Shown here: positions 19,701-25,865 of the stretch, one piece after another
How positions within the stretch are numbered: the stretch's first letter is position 1
Layout of the letters: each line of letters begins with the position of its first letter
DNA from: Dysgonamonadaceae bacterium
Lineage (GTDB): Bacteria > Bacteroidota > Bacteroidia > Bacteroidales > Azobacteroidaceae
Length of the DNA stretch: 43,585 bases
Assembly: GCA_031269685.1 (NCBI GenBank)
Contig: JAISYU010000068.1
Coordinates: 1 to 43,585 of the forward strand
Direction of reading: 5' to 3'
Position numbers and translations under genes: made by a program
Notes under the pieces: model-generated
Database searches by the model: none
The model's input: only the letters and a program-made list of their open reading frames with translations
Told to the model about the DNA's origin: nothing

Positions 19701-21261
19701 AACCGGCAGACTTTATCCAATAAAATACAGGAAAACAGACGAGAATACGATAGAAATAAAAAATCGTGATTCTGTTAATTTGAAAATCAGTATCGCAGAA
19801 CTGCCACCGGCAGAAGAGACCAACTTATACAAGGCTATGCAATACACTACCCGCGCGTTGATGCTTGTCCGTTCTGTTGGTTTTACCTATACTGAATCCT
19901 ACGAGCTCACTCTGCCTAATTTCGAGCCTGAGATAGGTAACTTTTTCGGACAGGGTTCGTCTCCTTTTGGAATGTCTCCCGGGCTTGACTTTGCTTTTGG
20001 GTTGATAGACGACAGTTATATACGCAAGGCTGAGCAGCGGCAATGGCTAATCAAAAACCAGGATAACATTACACCCGCAATAAGCGCTAAGAACCAGACT
20101 TTCAAGTTTGTCTCTCAACTTGAACCATTTGCCGGAATGAAAATTACTCTTGACGGAACAAGGACAAAGACCGACCGTAGCGAAACATATTTTATGTACG
20201 GAGATATGCCTAAAAAATTCACAGGCTCTTTTGCTATGTCAACCATCGCCCTCGGCAATGCTTTTGAGTCACCAACTGCCTCCAATGGATACTATTCCCG
20301 TGCGTTCCAGGATTTTCTTGCAAACCGTTCTATTATTGCTTCCCGCCTTGAGCAACGTTATGCTTCTTCTACCTACCCTGTCTCCGGTTTCCTCGAAGGT
20401 AGCCACCTCGCCGGACAACCTTATGACCCTACCATTGGCTCAGTTAACCCGAACTCGACCGACGTTCTGATTCCTGCTTTTCTCGCTGCTTACACCGGAC
20501 AAAATCCCTCTACTATGAGCCTTTCACTGTTCCCGGCGCTAAAAAAACTGTTACCTAACTGGCGTATGACCTATGACGGATTGATGCGTGTTCCGTTTAT
20601 CAACAATAATTTCAAAGCCTTCAATCTCGAACATAAATATAGTTGTTTATATATGGTCACCGCCTATAATTCTTATCTAAACTGGATTGAGGCGGGGCGA
20701 GACGGTATAGGCTTTGTTGAAAACGTATTAAGTGGCAATCCGAACCCTTCGTCTGCTTATGATATTACGTCAGTTACTTTAAAGGAAGAATTTGTTCCGT
20801 TAGTCGGACTTAAAACAACTTTACAAAATGACTTGGCGTTCAATTTTATGTATAAAACCAACAGGACGGTCAATCTGAACGTGGCTGCTTACCAGATAGT
20901 TGAGGTTAAGCAAAAGAATTTCACTTTCGAGACCGGTTATCGGATTAATAACTTTAACCGTTATCTAAAAATTCGCAAGACCGGTGGCGCCAACTTCAAC
21001 AATGAACTCAATGTGAAGTTCGGTATTACTTATTCGATGATGCACGATCTTATCCGTAAGATAGAAGAGAGCCTTACACAGGCAACTAAAGGCAATTCCA
21101 CATTAGGCATCAACTTTACCGCCGATTACAGTTTAAGCCGGATGATAACTCTTCAGGCATACTACGACCGTCAGGTCAGTAATCCTCTTGTATCTGCGAG
21201 TGCTTACCCTATGTCAAAATCTAATTTTGGTGTAAGTGTGAAGGTTAGCCTGCAGAGATAG
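13705..21261 (+). CDS. sprA: T9SS outer-membrane translocon protein SprA (Sov)
   Basis: This protein of about 2500 residues is the giant beta-barrel channel through which type IX secretion cargo crosses the outer membrane. Family landmarks include HYPIDLRNPQNLDTTFIFNP near the N-terminus, then FIITPIALTPDEYYRYSLRK, and many amphipathic beta-strand segments throughout. The final strand runs to VSLQR, ending close to an aromatic/basic outer-membrane pattern. The longest frame begins at TTG 13705, but GTG at 13759 gives a better signal peptide (basic KTKR, then IVFTGALLCIAFFAFG, cleavage before Gln) and I favour it. A basic, Asn/Gln-rich loop (residues ~1930-1975) is probably extracellular or periplasmic. 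The neighbour porW belongs to the same system. Confidence 0.92.
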   Translation: MFFLYKIYAFRFFSVISNVFDKTKRIVFTGALLCIAFFAFGQKTDSVRLAFPISKTVPVTIKELKTHYPIDLRNPQNLDTTFIFNPHTNKYEYQNKIGDEFIITPIALTPDEYYRYSLRKSMDLYYRDRYRKDFDSIVGGKRKEKDALSFLDFQIGLGPAEKIFGPGGVKLEANGSLTMKMGVINNKSGNPTLTERQRNRTTFDFDTQITTDVKASVGDKLNFDLNYNTESTFQFDQRQLKLGYKGKEDEIVKVLEAGNVSMNTSNSLIRGGAALFGIKTELQFGKLTVGAIFSQQESQSRTISQRGNVQTTPFEVRPDQYEENMHFFLAYYFHNNYDEAMSSLPYIKSGINIDRIEVWITNNRSDYNEARNILAFADLGENKKISNGSVLPLGLDSIPYNNANNLYSNLLNVYSASRDISQVNQVFAGTSFEGGYDFEKIENARRLNNSTDYTLNSQLGYISLNYPLQPDEVLAVAFSYTYRGKTYQVGEFSTDNPSGASGVLYLKMLKGTSFSPVSPTWKLMMKNVYQITGGNRTVERDRFRFDIKYKNDTTGVYLNYITEGDIARQPLLKVENLDRLDTRNEPYSDGFFDYVEGMTVISQRGKIIFPVVEPFGSHLWKMINDTEIAKKYVFQELYDSTLTIARQAAEKNKFIMTGEYKGAASNYANYGNSLNSRSMIVSANGVRLREGSDYVLNNGQVEIINPAYQNVNVQQSFEDNTGFNMQRKTMMGLNLNYAINPKFNIGATIMNLSEMPLKMKTTPGQESVNNTLFGFNLNYATQSQLLTNVLDKIPLLDLTQPSQITLTAEYARLIPGHYKSKYGGDYSYIDDFEAAKKTIDLRQPHNWTLASTPSTFPESKKVNDLDYGKNRSLMAWYYIDALFSRESSMTPVHIKNDKNQRSNHYVRAVKEGELFPEKDPTFGLSSILPVMNVAYYPQERGPYNLDAKGMNPDGTLANPEQRWGGITRKIESGQVDFEANNVETIEFWLLDPFIYDKTSRGGDLYLNLGEVSEDVLKDEKKFFENGLPIDGDATKTESTVWGLVPRQQSLVYAFDNTEGARKKQDVGLNGLSTEEEFNFSSYKDYVNELRNILSPQTQSLMDDDPFSPLRDPAGDNYHYFRGSDFDAQQTSILNRYKHYNGMEGNSADANDTGENFNSAFRLTPDVEDINQDNTLNENEKYFQYHVSIRPEDLVVGRNFIVQKKEVNPVLDNGKTETVTWYQFKVPLVEFESKVGNINDFKTIRFMRMFLTNFSDSVVMRFGTFELVFGDWRSYSKDMSNLNLPPQGNASVSMSYVNYEEHSSKEPVNYILPPGVNRIIDPGQTQLRQQNEQSLSLNISNLASGDARAIYRQSGMDTRQYRRLQMFVHAERLIDDLTNLEDDELSVFLRLGSDYKNNYYEYEVPLRITPAGIYTETGDQQRIVWPSENMIDLPLSLLTDLKLERNREKRRAGSTVNYLTPYSITDPANPRNTVTVVGNPTLSEVKVIMIGVRNNSRNTKSAEIWFNELRLTDFNEDGGWAGNANLFVGLSDMGSVTLAGRKETAGFGSLDQGIMDRNIDDSYQYSIATQVDLGRFFPEKTKVSLPFYYSYTENTLSPKYNPLDQDVLLADALDNVNTKTERDSIRSFAVDKETSQSINFNNVKVDIQSKKPMPYDPANFTFGFSSLENRAQNASTQYETTTEKSLTIDYGYSSPFKPWKPFMKKDKKGQIDTKSLQSGTQQKRQVQQPSAKKQSAWGPFLDVVEIGFLPNTLQINSEIYRNYFEMQLRDIGNPEGINMIPASFREDFFWKRSLETKWNLTQNLNFTFGSGTNARIEAPHVQVNKLLNPDDYSRWRDSVIQSIRDLGRPMEYKQKFTGTYKLPFNKLALLNFIDGSLSYTSQYSWDRGAMLEDASINLGNIITGSRSIGIDNITLKMETLYNKSKYLETVNKRFAAQKNNRNQQRNNRNQRQNANEQQPKAKSTKQKKKFEDTIALSTDSATNVVHKLGTKHFKITARTETGRLYPIKYRKTDENTIEIKNRDSVNLKISIAELPPAEETNLYKAMQYTTRALMLVRSVGFTYTESYELTLPNFEPEIGNFFGQGSSPFGMSPGLDFAFGLIDDSYIRKAEQRQWLIKNQDNITPAISAKNQTFKFVSQLEPFAGMKITLDGTRTKTDRSETYFMYGDMPKKFTGSFAMSTIALGNAFESPTASNGYYSRAFQDFLANRSIIASRLEQRYASSTYPVSGFLEGSHLAGQPYDPTIGSVNPNSTDVLIPAFLAAYTGQNPSTMSLSLFPALKKLLPNWRMTYDGLMRVPFINNNFKAFNLEHKYSCLYMVTAYNSYLNWIEAGRDGIGFVENVLSGNPNPSSAYDITSVTLKEEFVPLVGLKTTLQNDLAFNFMYKTNRTVNLNVAAYQIVEVKQKNFTFETGYRINNFNRYLKIRKTGGANFNNELNVKFGITYSMMHDLIRKIEESLTQATKGNSTLGINFTADYSLSRMITLQAYYDRQVSNPLVSASAYPMSKSNFGVSVKVSLQR

Positions 21262-21472
21262 ATAAAATTTTGTGATTCATCAAAAAAACAGGATGAATTA
21301 AGTTATCTCGCCGATTAAGAACAACCCTTCTCAGGGTTATCTTATGTTGTTTTTGCTAGAAAGCAAGAGATATTTGACTGCTGTCAGTTGCAAGGTATTA
21401 ACAAATAAAACGTCCGAATAACAATAAATTCTACATTTTACTGTTTAAATTAGTGTCATCCGAAACGGTCAA
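21262..21472. other. sprA-porW intergenic region with a hairpin
   Basis: The 211 bases include the hairpin AACCCT-TCTC-AGGGTT around 21326-21341, followed some bases later by a T-run. It may be a weak terminator or processing site after sprA. No clear TAnnTTTG box precedes porW, so read-through from sprA is possible. Confidence 0.4.
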
Positions 21473-24400
21473 ATGAAACAGCGGTTTATTTTCTCTGCAA
21501 TGGCGCTCGTCTGCCTCATATCCTGCACATCGTCGAAGAATACAAGCGGAACGAGATGGTATCATGCGTTCAATACGAGATACAATATCTATTTCAACGC
21601 AAACACGGCTTATCAGGAGGCTGCAAAGACCCAAATCGAACAGTTCACTGCAATGGAGAATTATTCGGATTATCTCCTCTTTCATCCCGTCTCTGCGACC
21701 GGTAAAGAGAAAAGTACAACAGGAGGTCCATTCAACAGACCTATCGAAAAGTCCGTCAAGGCGATTAAACTGCACTCTATCCAAACGCGCCCTGAAAGAG
21801 ATAACAGTAAACGAAGCAGCATTGATTATAAAGCCTTTATGAAACTCAAGGAATACAACCCATTCCTTCATAACGCATGGATGATGATGGCTCGATCACA
21901 GTTTTTCAATGGCGATTTCCTTGAGTCGGCGAGTACCTTTTCATATATCGCGAACCTCTATGACACCCAACCGGAGATCTCAATCCCCGCCAAAATATGG
22001 AAAGCACGCTGTTATAACGAAATGGGATGGTTCTACGATGCGGAGAATATACTCACCAAGATCGACAGTGTTTCATTGTCCAGGAAGCAGGCTGACCTGT
22101 ACGCGACTGTATATGCTGACTATCTGATAAAGCAAAAGCGCTACGAAGAATCCGTACCATTCCTTATATCATCAATCAAAGCGGAGAAAAATAAACTGCA
22201 GCGTAACCGTGAGAAATACCTGCTCGGACAGATTTACGCCTCGTCAAACAATAAAGCCATGGCTTATAAAACCTTCGGCGAGGTTTCGGGGGCAATCGTT
22301 CCATATATCCTTCAACTAAACTCTCGAATCAGGCAAACAGAAGTATTTCCCGATAATAACATAACGAAGATCAGTAAACGACTGCAGCGAATGGCGCGAA
22401 GCGGGAAGAATAAGGAATATTTGGACATGGTATATTACGCACTTGGTAACGTTTACATGACTGTGCCGGATACTTTGAAGGCTTTGGAAAACTACGAGAA
22501 GGGTGTAAAAGAGAGTAAGCGAGGCGGGATAGATAAAGCGATGAACCAAATACAGTTAGGCGATATTTATTTCACTCAGCGCAAATATGTCAACGCGCAA
22601 CCTAACTACTCCGAAGCGCTTGCACAACTCAAAAAAGAGGACAGGGATTATCCCCGCGTCTCCAAACGATCTGAGGTACTTGATGCACTTGTTATCCACG
22701 TCCAGGCAGTGGAATTGCAGGACAGTCTGCAACGTCTCTCACGGATGACGGAGGAAGAACGCCTCGCTGTGGTAAATAAAATCATAGCCGATCTCATTAA
22801 GAAGGAGAAAGAAGAACAGGAAAAGGCTGACATGGAAGAATATCAGTCCCAGCGCCAATCCATGCAATCCGAACGGCAATCACAACTTAGACAGAAGCAA
22901 CCTCCAACCGTAGCGCCACCTTCCGACGGCGAGTTCTATTTCTATAACCAGCAGGCAGTTACGACCGGTAAAAATGCTTTCCGGCAAAAATGGGGACAGC
23001 GGAAACTTGAAGATGATTGGCGGCGACGTAACAAGATTAAAGCCTTTGATGATCTTGGTGAACAGGAAGAATTGCCTGCCGATTCAATAACCGGACAACA
23101 GGAAGGCGATGAATTGTTGTCGCAGGATTCAATTCCGGCAGTCACCGAAGACAAGGTTAGCGAACTGTCCGAAGACCCGCACGACCCCAATTTCTACCTG
23201 CAACAGATACCGTTAACCGAAGAAGATATTGAGGCTTCAAACCTCATCATCCAGGATGGACTCTACAACATGGGCGTCATATATAAGGATATTCTTGAAG
23301 ACTACTCTCTGGCGATCGAAACCCTTGATTCGCTCAATATCCGGTTCCCCGAAAACGAAACGAAGTTGGACGCCTATCATCACATATACCTTATCTACTG
23401 GAAACTTGGAGATATGGCAATGGCTGACATTTACAAACAGAAAATCCGCGCCGAATTTCCCGACAGCGAACTTGCAATAGCAATGGCTGACCCCGACTAC
23501 GAATATAACCAGAAGATGATGAACGTAATACAGGACTCGTTATACAGTCAGACTTTTGCCGCCTATGAAGAAGGAAATATCTCGCAGATCCGCCTGAACT
23601 ACGATACATTTTCCGCAAAATACACACAATCTGCTCTTATGCCGAAATTCATGTTTCTAAACGCCCTGACATACGCCCGACCTGAGGAAACGGATACCTT
23701 CAAAATCTTCCTCAAACAGTTAATCGACAAATTCCCCAATGAAGATGTTTCATTGCTTGCCGCCGACATGATGAAAGGTTTCCAGCGCGGGCTAATCCTT
23801 GCTTCCTCAGGCGATAACATGATGACGCGCGGCAGCATATTCAACCTGCGGTTCGGCGCTTCGCTCGATTCTTTAGGAGTAGACACAACGCTCATCTTCA
23901 CCGCCGAAATCGACACTCCACACAAACTTCTGCTCCTTTATCCGAAAGGCAGTGTCAATGAAAACCTGCTACTGTTCAACGTTGCCGGCTTTAACTTCGG
24001 AAATTTCCAGGTAAACGACTTTGAACTCACGCTTGCCGAGGCAGGCAATGTCGGAATGTTAAGGATCGACGGATTCGGTTCCATGGAACAGGTTATGCAG
24101 TACTACGATATGATAGTCGGCGAAAACGGATACATTGACAGGATAGAAGAAGCGGTAATAATCGTGCCAATTTCGGGCGCTAACTACGAGACATTGATGA
24201 AGGGTAAGAGTCTGGAAGAGTACATGAACTTCTTCGAGGAACACTTTGAAGGAGGCAACGAAGACCTGATTGACAAATGGAGATTAAAGGAGGCGGAAGA
24301 AAAAGCGGCAACGGAAGGCGAAGAGCCCGCGACGGAAAACATTGACCCTGCCGCCGAACCCGACGCATCCGCGCTCAAAGCAGACACTGTAATATCCCTC

Positions 24401-24958
24401 GAACTACCGCTCATTGTGCCTCGGCAAAGAGACTCCACATCACTTAAAAGCGACACATTACCCGAAGTATCTTCCATATTGGACGACGCTTACAGTAACG
24501 CATCCGACAAAGTCGACGCCCTGACGGCAAAATATAACGAGATAGCCGACGACCCGATTCGCGGAATCTTTGGACTCTTCAAGCGTAAGCCACGCAACGC
24601 GATAGACGAATATGCCGCCGAACAGGAGAAGATAGAGAAAGAACGTAAAAAGCAGGCTAACAAAGAACTGCACGAAAAACAAAAGCAAGACCTCATTCAA
24701 CAGCGCCTCGAAGAGAAAGAGCGCGAACAACAGGAAAAAGCAGCCGGCGACTCAATCAACGCCATCAAGAAACAGGAAAAAGTAGCCGCCAAAGCAGCGG
24801 AACTTGCAAAAAAGCAGGAGATAAAGAACAAAAAACGGGAAAAAGAAGCCCGCATCAAAGCCAAACAAGCCGCCGCCAGGCAGAGAAAAGCCGACATAAA
24901 GGCAAAAGCGAAGCAGCGGGCGGCAGCAAAGAAAAAGGCGGTCAAAGGCAAACCTTAG
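21473..24958 (+). CDS. porW: T9SS lipoprotein PorW/SprE (TPR protein)
   Basis: This 1161-residue protein has a lipoprotein signal (lipobox LISC, Cys18) followed by the family signature TRWYHAFNTRYNIYFNANTA. TPR-like helical repeats fill about residues 95-420 (for example NGDFLESASTFSYIANLYDT and TLKALENYEKGVKESKRGGI) and again about 580-760. A charged, Gln-rich linker lies near residues 440-500. The last ~120 residues are strongly Lys/Glu/Ala-rich and probably form a long coiled coil. In gliding and secreting Bacteroidota, SprE/PorW is needed for type IX secretion and links the translocon to the rest of the machinery. Its place directly after sprA supports the call. A terminator follows at 25071-25102. 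Confidence 0.88.
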   Translation: MKQRFIFSAMALVCLISCTSSKNTSGTRWYHAFNTRYNIYFNANTAYQEAAKTQIEQFTAMENYSDYLLFHPVSATGKEKSTTGGPFNRPIEKSVKAIKLHSIQTRPERDNSKRSSIDYKAFMKLKEYNPFLHNAWMMMARSQFFNGDFLESASTFSYIANLYDTQPEISIPAKIWKARCYNEMGWFYDAENILTKIDSVSLSRKQADLYATVYADYLIKQKRYEESVPFLISSIKAEKNKLQRNREKYLLGQIYASSNNKAMAYKTFGEVSGAIVPYILQLNSRIRQTEVFPDNNITKISKRLQRMARSGKNKEYLDMVYYALGNVYMTVPDTLKALENYEKGVKESKRGGIDKAMNQIQLGDIYFTQRKYVNAQPNYSEALAQLKKEDRDYPRVSKRSEVLDALVIHVQAVELQDSLQRLSRMTEEERLAVVNKIIADLIKKEKEEQEKADMEEYQSQRQSMQSERQSQLRQKQPPTVAPPSDGEFYFYNQQAVTTGKNAFRQKWGQRKLEDDWRRRNKIKAFDDLGEQEELPADSITGQQEGDELLSQDSIPAVTEDKVSELSEDPHDPNFYLQQIPLTEEDIEASNLIIQDGLYNMGVIYKDILEDYSLAIETLDSLNIRFPENETKLDAYHHIYLIYWKLGDMAMADIYKQKIRAEFPDSELAIAMADPDYEYNQKMMNVIQDSLYSQTFAAYEEGNISQIRLNYDTFSAKYTQSALMPKFMFLNALTYARPEETDTFKIFLKQLIDKFPNEDVSLLAADMMKGFQRGLILASSGDNMMTRGSIFNLRFGASLDSLGVDTTLIFTAEIDTPHKLLLLYPKGSVNENLLLFNVAGFNFGNFQVNDFELTLAEAGNVGMLRIDGFGSMEQVMQYYDMIVGENGYIDRIEEAVIIVPISGANYETLMKGKSLEEYMNFFEEHFEGGNEDLIDKWRLKEAEEKAATEGEEPATENIDPAAEPDASALKADTVISLELPLIVPRQRDSTSLKSDTLPEVSSILDDAYSNASDKVDALTAKYNEIADDPIRGIFGLFKRKPRNAIDEYAAEQEKIEKERKKQANKELHEKQKQDLIQQRLEEKEREQQEKAAGDSINAIKKQEKVAAKAAELAKKQEIKNKKREKEARIKAKQAAARQRKADIKAKAKQRAAAKKKAVKGKP

Positions 24959-24980
24959 TATCTATAATCCTCAAAACAAG

Positions 24981-25068
24981 GGCAATAAGAAACATATTTT
25001 AGAAAATATAATACCGGAAGCAGGGGCAAGAGGAAACAATTTTTAGAAGTTATAATATATAATGAAGG
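24981..25068. repeat. Imperfect direct repeat, period 44
   Basis: A segment beginning GGCAATAAGAAACATATTTT (24981) recurs 44 bases later as GGCAAGAGGAAACAATTTTT (25025), with similar AT-rich continuation. It lies between the porW stop and its terminator. The same 44-base spacing occurs in the repeats at 25637-25765, though the sequences differ. Confidence 0.5.
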
Positions 25069-25070
25069 AG

Positions 25071-25102
25071 GGCGGCAGGCGGAAGTCTGCTGCTTTCTTT
25101 TT
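25071..25102 (+). terminator. Intrinsic terminator after porW
   Basis: GGCGGCAG (25071-25078) and CTGCTGCT (25087-25094) form an 8-bp stem with two G-T pairs, followed by TTCTTTTT. It lies 113 bases after the porW stop codon. Confidence 0.6.
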
Positions 25103-25322
25103 GCCGTTTATCGGTCTGTTTTGATAAAATAAAACGGTAAAATCGACCATTTTTGCCCGTGCAGCATGAAGGAGCTCGTGCTGACAGGACAGCTGTCTCC
25201 GGCTGACAGGCGTCCTGTCTCCGGCTGACAGGCGTCCTGGCTACGGCTAACAGGCGTCCTGTCTCCGGCTGCCAGCCGTCCTGTCAGCACTAGCTCCTGC
25301 AAAAATTTACCGCTAACAACCC
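25101..25322. repeat. Hairpin-array module, copy 1
   Basis: The module has a conserved left block (25101-25182), an 85-nt variable core (25183-25267) and a conserved right block (25268-25322). The core runs in 22-nt units starting with GCT at 25180, 25202, 25224 and 25246; most contain the hairpin GACAGG-CGT-CCTGTC. The outer arms AGGAGCTCGTGCT (left) and AGCACTAGCTCCT (right) are complementary except one base, so the whole module could fold as a stem capped by small hairpins. The 22-nt period is not a multiple of three, which argues against a coding role. Confidence 0.85.
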
Positions 25323-25329
25323 ACAAAAA

Positions 25330-25406
25330 AGCGGCGGAACGTATCAAAATTTACCGTCAATACCCCCCAAAAAGCGGTGGAATGTATCAAAATTTACTCC
25401 CAATAA
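25330..25406. repeat. 43-nt repeat units between the hairpin modules
   Basis: Two units start with GCGG(C/T)GGAA(C/T)GTATCA at 25331 and 25374 (period 43) and continue AAATTTAC. They are related to the 44-nt units on the other side of copy 2. Confidence 0.65.
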
Positions 25407-25407
25407 C

Positions 25408-25630
25408 CTTACCTTTACCGGCCTGTTTTGATGAAATAAAACGGTAAAACCGACCATTTTTGCCCGTGCAGCATGAAGGAGCTCGTGCTACGGGTCGCAG
25501 ACCCTACGGCTACCGGTCGCAGACCCTACGGCTACCGGTCATCGACCCTAGGGCTACGGGTCGTCGACCCTAGTGCTGCCAGCCGTCCTGGCAGCACTAG
25601 CTCCTGCAAAAATTTACCGCTAACAACCCC
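25408..25630. repeat. Hairpin-array module, copy 2
   Basis: This repeats copy 1 at an offset of exactly 307 bases. Left blocks differ at 2 of 67 compared bases (25116-25182 against 25423-25489) and right blocks at 1 of 55. The 85-nt core (25490-25574) is different: its 22-nt units (GCT at 25487, 25509, 25531, 25553) carry hairpins such as GGGTC-GCA-GACCC and GGGTC-GTC-GACCC. The closing unit GCTGCCAG-CCGTC-CTGGCAGC is a perfect 8-bp hairpin. Confidence 0.85.
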
Positions 25631-25636
25631 AAAAAA

Positions 25637-25768
25637 GCATCGGAATTCATCAAAAATTAACCTCTAATCACTAAAAAGTAGCAGCGAAATACATCAAAAA
25701 TTAACCTATAACCACTAAAAAGTAGCAGCGGAATGTATCAAAATTAACCACTAATCACCATAAAAGCA
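25637..25768. repeat. 44-nt tandem repeats downstream of copy 2
   Basis: Units start at 25637, 25681 and 25725 (period 44) with consensus GCAGCGGAATGTATCA, then AAAAATTAACC and an A-rich end. The last partial unit at 25766 merges into the rpoC terminator hairpin. Confidence 0.75.
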
Positions 25769-25797
25769 ACAGCGGGATGCATCACTGCACCCCGCTG
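25763..25797 (-). terminator. Intrinsic terminator after rpoC
   Basis: Read on the minus strand, CAGCGGG (25791-25797) and CCCGCTG (25770-25776) form a stem around a loop that contains its own TGCA repeats; TTGCTTTT follows. It lies about 70 bases after the rpoC stop. Confidence 0.65.
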
Positions 25798-25865
25798 CCT
25801 GTCCTATTATTAATAATTGAAATGAATGGAAAAGTCTCTTTATATTATCTCTGTCATCCTTTAAT

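Noticed and set aside
25180-25290. Possible CRISPR array in hairpin module
   Set aside because: Continuous 22-nt units with no unique spacers and no cas genes nearby.
25108-25347. Repeat-containing minus-strand open frame over hairpin module 1
   Set aside because: The 22-nt period shifts the reading frame at every unit and the peptide has no domain; the structure is better explained as non-coding.
25473-25667. Repeat-containing plus-strand open frame over hairpin module 2
   Set aside because: Same reasoning as module 1; the two modules give unrelated peptides despite near-identical flanks.
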